The notes beneath the pieces are model-generated. The model searched no databases and was not told where the DNA came from. It was given only the letters and a program-made list of their open reading frames with translations. From Polaromonas sp. UBA5171 (GTDB taxonomy: Bacteria > Pseudomonadota > Gammaproteobacteria > Burkholderiales > Burkholderiaceae_C): DNA of 34,613 nucleotides. Made by a program: the position numbers and the translations under genes. This document shows, one piece after another, positions 20,819 through 29,706 of this stretch; positions within the stretch are counted from its first letter, which is position 1, and every line of letters starts with the position of its first letter. The stretch spans positions 1,458 to 36,070 of the forward strand of contig DHWX01000070.1 of the NCBI GenBank assembly GCA_002413395.1, in the 5' to 3' direction.

Positions 20819-23518
20819 ATGGCAGCCAATCCAAACCTGGCCAACGATGCACTGGACAAAGATACACAGGAAACCCGGGAGTGGATGGATGCACTGTCGG
20901 CGGTGATTGAAAGCGAAGGACCTGAGCGTGCCCACTTTCTGCTTGAGCAACTGCTGGAACATGCCCGCCAGAACAGCATTGACATGCCGTTTTCAGCCAA
21001 CACCGGCTATGTCAATACGATTGAGCCCGATCAGGAAGAGCGTTCACCCGGAAACCTCCAGTTTGAAAAACGTTTGCGCGCTTACATGCGCTGGAACGCC
21101 ATGGCTATGGTGGTCAAGGCCAACCGGCTGCACCCGGCTGACGGTGGCGATCTGGGTGGGCATATCGGCTCGTTTGCCTCGCTGGCCAGCCTGTTTGGTG
21201 CCGGCTTCAACCATTTTTGGCATGCCGAGAGTGAAGAACATGGCGGCGACTGCCTCTATATACAGGGTCATTCTTCCCCTGGCATATACGCCCGCGCCTA
21301 CCTTGAAGGGCGCCTGAGTGAAGAGCAGTTGCTGAACTTCCGCCAGGAAGTTGGTGGCAAGGGCCTTTCAAGTTACCCGCACCCCAAGCTGATGCCCGAG
21401 TTCTGGCAGTTTTCCACGGTGTCCATGGGTCTGGGACCGTTGATGGCGATTTACCAGGCGCGTTTCCTTAAATATCTGCACGCGCGCGGCATTGCCAACA
21501 CTGAAAAGCGCAAGGTCTGGGTGTTCTGCGGCGATGGTGAGATGGATGAGGTCGAATCGCTGGGTGCCATCGGTCTGGCGGCCCGTGAAAAGCTCGACAA
21601 CCTGGTGTTCGTCATTAACTGCAACTTGCAGCGGCTCGACGGACCGGTGCGCGGCAACGGCAAGATCATTCAGGAACTTGAAGGCGAGTTCCGCGGCTCC
21701 GGCTGGAACGTGATCAAGTTGCTGTGGGGCAGCAGCTGGGATCCACTGCTTGCTCGCGACAAGGACGGCGCGCTGCGCAAGATCATGATGGATACAAACG
21801 ACGGTGACTATCAGTCGTTTAAGGCCAATGACGGTGCTTATGTGCGCAAGCATTTCTTTGGCCGCGATCCGCGCACGCTCGAGATGGTTGCCAAGATGAG
21901 TGATGACGACATCTGGGCGCTGCGCCGCGGCGGCCATGATTCGCAGAAGGTCTATGCGGCGTTTCACGCGGCCGTCCATCACACTGGCCAACCCACGGTG
22001 TTGTTGATCAAGACCGTCAAGGGTTTTGGCATGGGTAAAACTGGAGAAGGCAAGAATAACGTTCACCAGACCAAAAAGCTCTCCGACGAAGACATCAAGG
22101 CTTTCCGCGACCGTTTCAACATCCCGATTCCCGACAGCCAACTGGCCGATATCCCATTTTACAAACCAGCCGAAGATACCCCCGAGATGCGTTATCTGCA
22201 CGAGCGCCGCAAGGCCCTCGGCGGCTATATGCCAACACGTCGCACCAAGGCTGACGAAAGTTTCACGGTGCCGTCTCTGGAAACCTTCAAGGCGGTGCTG
22301 GAGCCTACGGCGGAAGGCCGCGAAATTTCGACTACTCAAGCATATGTGCGCTTTCTCTCGCAGTTGCTGCGCGACCAGGCGCTCGGCCCGCGCGTGGTGC
22401 CTATTTTGGTGGACGAAGCTCGCACCTTTGGCATGGAAGGGCTGTTTCGCCAGATCGGTATTTACAACCCGGCGGGCCAGCAGTACACCCCAGTAGATAA
22501 AGAGCAGGTGATGTACTACAAGGAAGATACCAAGGGGCAAATTCTGCAGGAAGGTATTAACGAGGCCGGCGGCATGGCCAGCTGGATGGCGGCGGCCACC
22601 AGCTACAGCACCAGCAACCGCATCATGGTGCCGTTTTACGTGTATTACTCGATGTTTGGGTTTCAGCGTTTTGGCGACCTGGCCTGGGCGGCCGGCGACA
22701 TGCTGGCGCGCGGGTTTTTACTCGGTGGCACTGCGGGCCGCACCACGCTCAATGGCGAAGGTCTTCAGCACGAAGACGGTCACAGCCACATTCTGGCGAG
22801 CACGATTCCCAACTGCATCAGCTACGACCCGACCTTTGCACACGAGGTGGCTGTGATCCTTCATCATGGCCTCAAGCGCATGGTGGAAAAACAGGATGAT
22901 GTCTATTTTTACATCACCCTGCTCAATGAAAATTACGCCATGCCGGGACTCAAGCCTGGCACCGAAGAGCAGATCATCAAAGGCATGTACCTCTGCAAGG
23001 AGGGGCCGAAACTCACGCCTCGCGTGCAGTTGCTCGGCTCCGGGAGCATCCTGCGCGAAGCCCTTGCGGCACAGGAACTGCTTGAGCAGGAATGGGGCGT
23101 TGCCGCCAACGTGTGGAGTTGCCCGAGCTTTACCGAGCTGGCCCGGGAGGGTCAGAATGCCGAACGCTGGAATCTGCTGCACCCCACTGAAAAGCCGCGC
23201 CTGGCCTTTGTTGCCGAGCAGCTTGAAAAACACACCGGTCCGGTGGTGGCGTCAACCGACTACATGAAGGCCTATGCCGAGCAGATTCGCTCCTTTGTTC
23301 CCAAGGGGCGCACCTACAAGGTGCTGGGTACCGATGGCTTTGGCCGAAGCGACTTCCGCAGCAAGCTGCGCGAGCACTTTGAAATCAACCGCCATTTCAT
23401 TGTCGTTGCCGCCCTGAAAGCGCTTAGCGAAGAAGGAACGGTGGCCAGTACCAAGGTAGCCGAGGCCATTGTGAAATACGGCATCGATGCCGACAAGATC
23501 AATCCCCTTTACGCTTGA
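20819..23518 (+). CDS. aceE: Pyruvate dehydrogenase E1 component (homodimeric type)
   Basis: AceE decarboxylates pyruvate with thiamine diphosphate and acetylates the E2 lipoyl groups, feeding acetyl-CoA into the TCA cycle and fatty acid synthesis. The 899-residue length matches the homodimeric type (887 in E. coli). The N-terminus shows the family ETREWMDALSAVI pattern. The TPP motif GDGEMDE...NCN begins near residue 238. GHSSPGIYARAYLEGRL and VDEARTFGMEGLFRQIGIY are conserved. The ATG at 20819 has CAGGAG upstream. It heads the operon aceE-aceF-Ntn hydrolase-lpdA. Confidence 0.97.
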   Translation: MAANPNLANDALDKDTQETREWMDALSAVIESEGPERAHFLLEQLLEHARQNSIDMPFSANTGYVNTIEPDQEERSPGNLQFEKRLRAYMRWNAMAMVVKANRLHPADGGDLGGHIGSFASLASLFGAGFNHFWHAESEEHGGDCLYIQGHSSPGIYARAYLEGRLSEEQLLNFRQEVGGKGLSSYPHPKLMPEFWQFSTVSMGLGPLMAIYQARFLKYLHARGIANTEKRKVWVFCGDGEMDEVESLGAIGLAAREKLDNLVFVINCNLQRLDGPVRGNGKIIQELEGEFRGSGWNVIKLLWGSSWDPLLARDKDGALRKIMMDTNDGDYQSFKANDGAYVRKHFFGRDPRTLEMVAKMSDDDIWALRRGGHDSQKVYAAFHAAVHHTGQPTVLLIKTVKGFGMGKTGEGKNNVHQTKKLSDEDIKAFRDRFNIPIPDSQLADIPFYKPAEDTPEMRYLHERRKALGGYMPTRRTKADESFTVPSLETFKAVLEPTAEGREISTTQAYVRFLSQLLRDQALGPRVVPILVDEARTFGMEGLFRQIGIYNPAGQQYTPVDKEQVMYYKEDTKGQILQEGINEAGGMASWMAAATSYSTSNRIMVPFYVYYSMFGFQRFGDLAWAAGDMLARGFLLGGTAGRTTLNGEGLQHEDGHSHILASTIPNCISYDPTFAHEVAVILHHGLKRMVEKQDDVYFYITLLNENYAMPGLKPGTEEQIIKGMYLCKEGPKLTPRVQLLGSGSILREALAAQELLEQEWGVAANVWSCPSFTELAREGQNAERWNLLHPTEKPRLAFVAEQLEKHTGPVVASTDYMKAYAEQIRSFVPKGRTYKVLGTDGFGRSDFRSKLREHFEINRHFIVVAALKALSEEGTVASTKVAEAIVKYGIDADKINPLYA

Positions 23519-23576
23519 AACGCAAGCCTTAACTTGAAGCCTGAGCCTAAAACTTGAGGCAACTGGAGACATCAAC

Positions 23577-25256
23577 ATGGCATTGGTAGATATTCAGGTT
23601 CCCGACATCGGGGACTTCGACGAAGTGGCAGTGATTGAATTGCTGGTCAAACCTGGTGATACCGTCAAGGCTGAGCAATCGCTCATCACGGTGGAATCCG
23701 ACAAGGCCTCTATGGAAATTCCATCCAGCCAGGCGGGCGTGGTCAAGACCCTCAAGGTTGCGCTGGGCGACAAGGTCAGGCAAGGGTCCGTGGTGCTGAC
23801 GCTGGAGGTTGCGGGCGCTGACACGGCATCTGTTCCTGCACCAAAGACACCGGTGCCAGAGGCAGTTGTCCCGGCACTCCAACATGCGTCAGCCGTGACG
23901 GCGGCACCACCGACTGGCGCAGCCAGCGGTCCCATCGAAGTGCGCGTGCCCGACATTGGCGATTTCAAGGATGTGGCCGTGATCGAACTGCTGGCCAAGG
24001 TGGGCGAGAGCATCAAGACCGAGCAATCCCTGGTGACCGTGGAATCCGACAAGGCCTCCATGGAGATCCCCTCGTCGGCGGCAGGCGTGATCAAGGATAT
24101 CAAGGTTAAATTGGGTGACATCGTCAATCGGGGGGATTTGCTGGCCATCCTGGAAGGTTCGACCGCGCCCATGGCTGCTGCGGCAGCGGCAGTCACGGCT
24201 GCACCGACGGTTGCGCCAGCGTCTGCAACTTCCCCAACCACCGCGTCGGTGCCCCCTGCGGTAACTGCAGCCATGCCAGCCCATGAACCCACGGCCGCGC
24301 CGCAAGGCGCTTTACCGCACGCTTCACCCTCCGTACGTAAATTTGCCCGTGAACTGGGTGTGCCACTGGCTGAAGTCAAAGGAACGGGACTGAAGGGCCG
24401 TATCACACCCGATGACGTGCAAGCCTTTACCCGCGCGGTGATGGAGGGCGGCACGCGCACCCAGGCTCAAATGGCGAAAGCGCCTGCACTCTCTGCCGGC
24501 GGCGGTGCCGGGCTCGACCTGCTGTCCTGGCCCAAGGTCGATTTCACCAGGTTTGGCGAGGTCGAACGCCAGGACCTGTCCCGCATCAAAAAGATCAGCG
24601 GCGCCAATTTGCATCGCAACTGGGTGATGATTCCGCACGTCTGCAACCATGATGATGCCGACATCACCGAACTGGAAACTTTCCGCGTGCAGATGAACCG
24701 GGAAAATGAAAAGACGGGCGTCAAGATCACCATGCTGGCATTCCTGATCAAGGCCTCGGTGGCGGCGCTCAAAAAGTTTCCCCAGTTCAACGCCTCGCTC
24801 GACGGCGATCAACTGCTGCTGAAAAAATATTACAACGTTGCGTTTGCCGCCGACACACCCAATGGACTGGTGGTGCCAGTCATCAAGGAGGCCGACAAAA
24901 AGGGTATCGTGCAGATTTCGCAGGAGATGGGCGAGTTGGCCAAAAAGGCGCGTGACGGCAAGCTCAGCCCGGCCGACATGCAGGGTGCCTGCTTCACCAT
25001 TTCGTCACTGGGCGGCATTGGCGGGCGTTATTTCACACCCATCATCAATGCGCCCGAGGTGGCCATACTCGGTGTTTGCAAGAGCCGCATGGAGCCGGTC
25101 TGGGACGAAAATTTTGAAGGTGGGGCGTTCCGCCCGCGTCTGATGCAGCCGATCAGCCTGAGCTGGGACCACCGCGTGATTGACGGCGCTGCTGCAGCCC
25201 GCTTCAATGCCTACCTGGGCCAGATCCTGGCGGATTTCCGCCGCGTTCTCCTATGA
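23577..25256 (+). CDS. aceF: Pyruvate dehydrogenase E2, dihydrolipoamide acetyltransferase
   Basis: AceF is the core of the complex and transfers acetyl from lipoyl-lysine to CoA. The 559-residue protein has two lipoyl domains with VESDKASMEIPSS, lipoyl lysines near residues 43 and 159, joined by Ala/Pro/Thr-rich linkers. The peripheral-subunit-binding domain is about residues 246-285 (SPSVRKFARELGV). The catalytic domain ends with the HxxxDG motif in SWDHRVIDGAAAARF near residue 530. It follows aceE by 58 bases. Its TGA stop overlaps the next ATG as ATGA, tying its translation to the proteasome-like gene. Confidence 0.97.
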   Translation: MALVDIQVPDIGDFDEVAVIELLVKPGDTVKAEQSLITVESDKASMEIPSSQAGVVKTLKVALGDKVRQGSVVLTLEVAGADTASVPAPKTPVPEAVVPALQHASAVTAAPPTGAASGPIEVRVPDIGDFKDVAVIELLAKVGESIKTEQSLVTVESDKASMEIPSSAAGVIKDIKVKLGDIVNRGDLLAILEGSTAPMAAAAAAVTAAPTVAPASATSPTTASVPPAVTAAMPAHEPTAAPQGALPHASPSVRKFARELGVPLAEVKGTGLKGRITPDDVQAFTRAVMEGGTRTQAQMAKAPALSAGGGAGLDLLSWPKVDFTRFGEVERQDLSRIKKISGANLHRNWVMIPHVCNHDDADITELETFRVQMNRENEKTGVKITMLAFLIKASVAALKKFPQFNASLDGDQLLLKKYYNVAFAADTPNGLVVPVIKEADKKGIVQISQEMGELAKKARDGKLSPADMQGACFTISSLGGIGGRYFTPIINAPEVAILGVCKSRMEPVWDENFEGGAFRPRLMQPISLSWDHRVIDGAAAARFNAYLGQILADFRRVLL

Positions 25257-25843
25257 CCACTTTGGTGGTTGTGAAAAAGGCCGGACTGGTGGCCATTGCC
25301 GCTGATACCCTGGTTACTTTTGGCGATACCTGCCTGAGCCACCGCTTTGAAGCCAACAGCAAGATATTCAAGGTCGATACCTCAGTGGGGTTGAGCTACG
25401 TGGGCATGGCGGGCACGGTGGCACACTTTCCCGCGCTGCGCAAGGCCATGCTGGCGCTACCCAAGGAACAGCTCAAACTTGGCTCCAGGGACGAGGTATT
25501 TGATACTTTCGTCAAGCTGCACCCCTTGCTGAAGGAAACGTTTTTCCTGCAAACCAAGGAAGATGAGAACGACCCCTATGAATCCAGCCAGTTTACCGTG
25601 GTGATTGCCAATGCCAGCGGCATTTTTGGTGTGTACAGTTATCGCGAAGTTTTTGAATTCAAGGAATTCTGGGGTATTGGTTCGGGCCGCAGCTTTGCGC
25701 TGGGCGCCATGCACGCCTGCTGGGACAGCGCGAAAACCGCCCGCGAAGTGGCGCTGGTGGGCATGAATGCCGGTTGCGAGTTCGACAAGAATTCGGGGGG
25801 ACCGGTGGAAGTATTTACCCTCAAACTGAAAGCCTCCAAATGA
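25253..25843 (+). CDS. Proteasome-like Ntn hydrolase, betaproteobacterial proteasome homologue (BPH) type
   Basis: A 196-residue protein of the proteasome beta/HslV fold. After Met removal the N-terminus is TTLVVV, giving the nucleophile Thr1. Asp17 falls exactly at the proteasome position (AIAADTLVTFG), and a Lys near mature position 36 in NSKIFKV corresponds to catalytic Lys33. GMAGTVAHF and GIGSGRSFALGAMHA resemble the HslV/beta-subunit core. There is no propeptide. Family knowledge: betaproteobacteria have a proteasome-like double-ring protein (BPH) separate from HslV and Anbu, with no known ATPase partner; assignment is by recognition. It starts within the aceF stop (ATGA), so it is co-translated in the pdh operon. 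Its substrate and role there are unknown. Confidence 0.8.
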   Translation: MTTLVVVKKAGLVAIAADTLVTFGDTCLSHRFEANSKIFKVDTSVGLSYVGMAGTVAHFPALRKAMLALPKEQLKLGSRDEVFDTFVKLHPLLKETFFLQTKEDENDPYESSQFTVVIANASGIFGVYSYREVFEFKEFWGIGSGRSFALGAMHACWDSAKTAREVALVGMNAGCEFDKNSGGPVEVFTLKLKASK

Positions 25844-25854
25844 AAGCCTCCAAA
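25827..25854 (+). repeat. 14-bp tandem duplication at the Ntn hydrolase/lpdA junction
   Basis: TGAAAGCCTCCAAA occurs twice back to back (25827-25840 and 25841-25854). The first copy plus the following TGA ends the Ntn hydrolase; the second copy runs into the lpdA ATG. With one copy only, the stop and the lpdA start would overlap as ATGA, like the aceF junction. The duplication seems to have pulled them 10 bases apart. Confidence 0.9.
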
Positions 25855-27707
25855 TGAGCGCATCTGCAAATCTGATTGAGATCAAGGTACCCGACATTGG
25901 CGACTTTGACGAAGTATCCGTGATTGAAGTGCTGGTCAAGGTTGGTGACAGCATCAAGGTCGAGCAGAGCCTGATCACGGTAGAAAGCGACAAGGCGTCG
26001 ATGGAAATCCCCGCGTCGCAAAGCGGCGTGGTCAGGGATATCAAGGTCAAGCTGGGTGACAAGGTCAAGCAGGGCTCCGTGGTTTTGCTGCTGGAGGCGA
26101 CAGGTGTTAACGCTTCACCTGCAGAATCCCAACAAAAGCAGGCTTTATCCCAGACAGAACAAACGCCATCAGCTATTAAAACAACAGCGACCAACGCAGC
26201 GGCATCAGCTTCAGCGGCTGCCAGCTTCAGCGGCTTGGCCGATCTGGACTGCGAATTGCTGGTCCTGGGCGCAGGCCCGGGTGGCTATTCAGCAGCCTTC
26301 CGCGCCGCCGACCTGGGGTTGAAAGTGGTGCTGGTCGAACGCTATGCCAGTCTGGGTGGCGTTTGCCTGAACGTCGGCTGCATTCCGTCCAAAGCCCTGC
26401 TGCATGTGGCCGCCGTGATCGACGAAGTCAGTCACATGGCCAGTTTGGGCGTGGACTTTGGCGCGCCCGCCATCAATATCGACAAGCTGCGCGGCCACAA
26501 GGAAAAAGTCGTTGGCAAACTCACCAGTGGCCTGGCGGCCATGGCCAAGATGCGCAAGGTGACCGTGGTACGCGGTTACGGCGCCTTCGTTGGCGCCAAC
26601 CATGTGGAGGTGGAAGAAACCACTGGTACCTCGCAGGAAAAAACCGGCAAGAAGCAGACCATTGCATTCAGGAACTGCATCATTGCCGCAGGCTCGCAAG
26701 CCATACGGCTGCCCTTCATGCCCGAAGACCCGCGCGTGGTCGACAGCACCGGCGCACTGGCGCTCAAGGAAGTTCCCAAGCGCATGCTGATCCTGGGCGG
26801 TGGCATCATCGGCCTGGAAATGGGCACCGTGTACAGCACGCTCGGCGCACGCCTGGATGTGGTCGAAATGCTGGACGGCCTGATGCAGGGTGCCGACCGC
26901 GACCTTGTGAAGGTATGGCAGAAGATGAACGCGCCGCGTTTCGACAACATCATGCTCAAGACCAAGACCGTGGGTGCCAAAGCCACACCAGCCGGTATTG
27001 AAGTCACTTTTGAAGGCGAGGGCGCTCCGGCGCCGCAAACCTACGATCTGGTGCTGCAGGCGGTTGGCCGCGCGCCCAATGGCAAAAAGATCGCCGCCGA
27101 GAAAGCCGGCGTCAGTGTGACCGACCGTGGCTTCATCCCCGTGGATATCCAGATGCGCACCAACATATCCCACATCTTTGCCATTGGTGACATCGTCGGC
27201 CAACCGATGCTGGCGCACAAGGCGGTACACGAAGCGCATGTGGCCGCCGAAGTGATTGCTGGTGAACTGCAAGGCAACAGGGAGCTGGCCAGCTCTGCCT
27301 TTAATGCCCGCGTGATTCCGAGCGTCGCCTACACCGACCCCGAAGTGGCTTGGGTCGGTCTGACTGAAGACCAGGCCAAGGCGCAAGGCATCAAGGTCAA
27401 AAAGGGCTTGTTTCCCTGGACAGCCTCGGGCCGCGCCATTGCCAATGGCCGCGACGAAGGCTTTACCAAGCTGCTGTTTGATGACTCACCTGAAGCGCAC
27501 GACCACGGCAAGATCCTGGGTGGCGGCATCGTCGGCACCCATGCGGGTGACATGATCGGTGAGATTGCACTGGCCATCGAAATGGGTGCAGATGCGGTGG
27601 ACATTGGCAAGACCATCCACCCGCATCCCACGCTGGGCGAGAGCATTGGCATGGCGGCGGAAGTGGCGCATGGCAGTTGCACGGATTTGCCACCGGCGCG
27701 GAAATAG
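25854..27707 (+). CDS. lpdA: Dihydrolipoamide dehydrogenase (E3) with N-terminal lipoyl domain
   Basis: E3 reoxidises dihydrolipoamide with FAD and NAD+. This 617-residue form carries an extra lipoyl domain (residues 1-82, lipoyl Lys near 46 in VESDKASMEIP), then an Ala/Gln/Ser-rich linker. The FAD motif GAGPGGYSAAFRAADLG starts near residue 139. The redox disulfide is in CLNVGC near 171. The NAD motif GGGIIGLEMG is near 315, and the C-terminal active-site His-Glu block HPHPTLGESI is near 589. The lipoyl-E3 fusion is known from Neisseria and Ralstonia-type complexes. ATG at 25854; the N-terminus closely resembles those of the AceF lipoyl domains, supporting this start. Confidence 0.96.
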   Translation: MSASANLIEIKVPDIGDFDEVSVIEVLVKVGDSIKVEQSLITVESDKASMEIPASQSGVVRDIKVKLGDKVKQGSVVLLLEATGVNASPAESQQKQALSQTEQTPSAIKTTATNAAASASAAASFSGLADLDCELLVLGAGPGGYSAAFRAADLGLKVVLVERYASLGGVCLNVGCIPSKALLHVAAVIDEVSHMASLGVDFGAPAINIDKLRGHKEKVVGKLTSGLAAMAKMRKVTVVRGYGAFVGANHVEVEETTGTSQEKTGKKQTIAFRNCIIAAGSQAIRLPFMPEDPRVVDSTGALALKEVPKRMLILGGGIIGLEMGTVYSTLGARLDVVEMLDGLMQGADRDLVKVWQKMNAPRFDNIMLKTKTVGAKATPAGIEVTFEGEGAPAPQTYDLVLQAVGRAPNGKKIAAEKAGVSVTDRGFIPVDIQMRTNISHIFAIGDIVGQPMLAHKAVHEAHVAAEVIAGELQGNRELASSAFNARVIPSVAYTDPEVAWVGLTEDQAKAQGIKVKKGLFPWTASGRAIANGRDEGFTKLLFDDSPEAHDHGKILGGGIVGTHAGDMIGEIALAIEMGADAVDIGKTIHPHPTLGESIGMAAEVAHGSCTDLPPARK

Positions 27708-27797
27708 GTGAAGAAGCACACCATCATTACCACGCGCATTAAACCAGTTGAAGACTACCAAGACGAGCTTTTGTTTTACCGCATTACCTGGGTGATT

Positions 27798-29363
27798 TCA
27801 GTGTGCCGCCGCTTCCTTCTCCCGCAACCGGAACCGCTGAATCTTCCCCGTCGCGGTCTTCGGTAGTTCCTCGACGAACTCGATGAACCGCGGGTACTTG
27901 TAGGGCGCGAGGTGCTCTTTCACGAATGCCTTTACTTCGGCTTCGCTCAGTGACTGGCCATCCTTCAGCACAATGAAGGCCTTGGTTTTCACCAGGCCGT
28001 CGCTGTCGGTTTTACCGATCACGGCGCACTCTAGCACGGCGGGGTGCCGCATCAGCGTGGCTTCTACCTCGAATGGCGAGACGTAAATGCCACTGACTTT
28101 CAGCATGTCGTCGTTGCGGCCGGCGTAGGTGTAGTAGCCCTCGCTGTTGCGTGTGTACTTGTCGCCGCTCTTGGTCCAGGCGCCCTGGAAGGTTTCGCTC
28201 GATTTCTCGCGGTTGTTCCAGTACATGAGGGCGGAACTGGGTCCCCGGATGTAGAGGTCGCCGATCGCGTTGTCACCCACGACATGGCCGTTCTCGTCGC
28301 GCAGTTCCAGCGTGTAGCCGGGCATGGCTTTGCCAGTGGTGCCGTAGTGCACGTCGCCAGGGCGGTTGGACAGGAAGACGTGCAGCATCTCGGTAGAGCC
28401 GATGCCGTCGATGATTTCGCAGCCGAAGTGGGCGGTCCAGCGGTCACCAATCTCCCCAGGCAGCGCTTCGCCCGCCGAGGAGCACAGGCGCAAGTTCACC
28501 TGTTCGCGTGCCGGCAGGTCCGGCGACGCCAGCATGCCACCGTAGCCGGTGGGGGCGCCGTAAAAAACGGTGGGCTGGTGCGCGGTCAAACGCTTGAAGG
28601 TGGCCTGCGGGGTCGGCCGTTCGGCCATCAGGACCACGCTGGCGCCGACGCTCAAGGGAAAGGTCAGGGCGTTGCCGAGGCCGTAAGCAAAAAACAGCTT
28701 GGCGGCGGAAAACACGGTGTCGGACTCGCGCAGGCCCAGCACCGCTTTGCCGTACAGCTCGGCGGTCCAGTACAGGTTGCCCTGGGTGTGGACCGTACCC
28801 TTGGGTTTTCCGGTCGACCCGGAGGAGTAGAGCCAGAAGGCAGCTTCGTCGGCATGGGTGTTGGCGGGGGTGACCTGTGGCGCATGGCCAGAGACTATCG
28901 CCGCAAAGTTCATCGTGCCGTTCGGCAGACCGCTCGCCGGGTGCGACACGATCACGGCTTTCAGCTCGTGCGGTACCTGGCCCATGGCGGTCTGCAGCGT
29001 GGGCAGCAGCGGGCCAGACACCATGGCCGCCTGGGCGCGGCTGTTTTCCAGCATGAAGGCGTAGTCTTCCGCGGTGAGCAGGGTGTTCAGCGCCACCGGC
29101 ACCACACCGGCGTACAACGCCCCCAGAAAGCCGACGATCCAGTCGGCGCCGTCTTGCATCAGCAGGAACACGCGGTCTTCACGGCGCAGGCCGAGCGCCT
29201 GCAGGCCGCTGGCAAAGCGCCGGATCTGGTCGGCCAGTTCACCGTAGGTGGTTTGACCGTGATCATCGATCAAAGCCGTTTTTGCGGGTCGGGCGGCATT
29301 GACAGTGATCAGGTGCTGGGCGAAGTTGAAGCGGGTGGGTGGTGGCAAGATGGAAGAGGGCAT
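27798..29363 (-). CDS. Benzoate-CoA ligase family protein
   Basis: An ANL-superfamily ligase of 521 residues that adenylates an aromatic acid and forms its CoA thioester in the cytoplasm. The P-loop motif YSSGSTGKPKGTVHTQGN begins near residue 176. YGLGNALTFPLSVGASVVLM, DGIGSTEMLHVFLSN and the C-terminal swinging-domain Lys in PKTATGKIQRFRLR are all as in benzoate-CoA ligases (BclA/BadA); hydroxybenzoate or a related acid cannot be excluded. The ATG at 29363 has AGGAG upstream on the minus strand. No box, bad or bzd ring-cleavage genes are in the window. The upstream region has TGCA repeats resembling BoxR/BzdR operators. Confidence 0.88.
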   Translation of the reverse strand: MPSSILPPPTRFNFAQHLITVNAARPAKTALIDDHGQTTYGELADQIRRFASGLQALGLRREDRVFLLMQDGADWIVGFLGALYAGVVPVALNTLLTAEDYAFMLENSRAQAAMVSGPLLPTLQTAMGQVPHELKAVIVSHPASGLPNGTMNFAAIVSGHAPQVTPANTHADEAAFWLYSSGSTGKPKGTVHTQGNLYWTAELYGKAVLGLRESDTVFSAAKLFFAYGLGNALTFPLSVGASVVLMAERPTPQATFKRLTAHQPTVFYGAPTGYGGMLASPDLPAREQVNLRLCSSAGEALPGEIGDRWTAHFGCEIIDGIGSTEMLHVFLSNRPGDVHYGTTGKAMPGYTLELRDENGHVVGDNAIGDLYIRGPSSALMYWNNREKSSETFQGAWTKSGDKYTRNSEGYYTYAGRNDDMLKVSGIYVSPFEVEATLMRHPAVLECAVIGKTDSDGLVKTKAFIVLKDGQSLSEAEVKAFVKEHLAPYKYPRFIEFVEELPKTATGKIQRFRLREKEAAAH

Positions 29364-29483
29364 GAAGTGTCTCCTGAACGGTCATGGACGAGGTGATGGG
29401 GAGAGGAGAGGTCGGCGGGCGGCTGTGATGGCGCGTGCTGAAAATATCCACGCCGCTGGTCACTCTAGATTTTCGCGCATAAA

Positions 29484-29530
29484 TGCATTATTGTGCTTAT
29501 TTTTGTAGTGTGCAGTGCAATAAAATGCAT
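29484..29530. promoter_or_regulatory. TGCA-repeat operator, BoxR/BzdR-like
   Basis: TGCA occurs at 29484, 29511, 29516 and 29526. The pair at 29516 and 29526 is exactly TGCA-N6-TGCA, and the first site reads TGCA-N6-TGCT. TGCATTATTGTGC (29484-29496) and GTGCAATAAAATGCA (29515-29529) are near-mirror copies. Established knowledge: BzdR/BoxR repressors of benzoate genes bind TGCA direct repeats of this kind and respond to benzoyl-CoA. Placement about 120-165 bases before the benzoate-CoA ligase ATG fits control of that gene. No boxR gene is in the window. Confidence 0.5.
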
Positions 29531-29645
29531 GTCAAGGATTTATGGGCCTCTCAAGGGTTTCCCCGAGGTTGGTGACGATGGAGATTCAAGTTTTCGTAGT
29601 GCATAAGAAAGCCGTTTATTCCACAGTTTTCCTCTCGACTGGTGC

Positions 29646-29678
29646 TTGTCTCACTGTATTAAATGGGATATATTCCCA
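29646..29678 (+). promoter_or_regulatory. Promoter of DUF6502 gene with overlapping palindrome
   Basis: A sigma-70-like pair is TTGTCT (29646-29651), a 17-base spacer and TATATT (29669-29674). The palindrome TGGGA-TATAT-TCCCA (29664-29678) covers the -10, a position where a bound protein would block RNA polymerase. The predicted transcript starts about 25 bases before the ATG at 29707. Confidence 0.5.
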
Positions 29679-29706
29679 GTTATAAAAATTAAACGGTTTG
29701 CCGGAT

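Larger units (their letters stand above)
29364..29706. promoter_or_regulatory. Divergent control region between benzoate-CoA ligase and DUF6502 gene
   Basis: No gene is visible in these 343 bases. The first ~100 are GC-rich; the rest is AT-rich. TGCA elements lie at 29484-29530 and a promoter with a palindrome over its -10 at 29646-29678; both are listed separately. Another A/T-rich stretch lies just before the DUF6502 start. Confidence 0.6.

Noticed and set aside
27708..27797. Possible short gene or terminator between lpdA and the benzoate-CoA ligase
   Set aside because: I found no convincing hairpin with a T run and no credible small frame in these 90 bases.
28044..29396. 450-codon plus-strand open frame antisense to the benzoate-CoA ligase
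   Set aside because: The minus-strand ligase has all family motifs; the plus frame is Gly/Val/His/Arg-rich without motifs, so it is a shadow.
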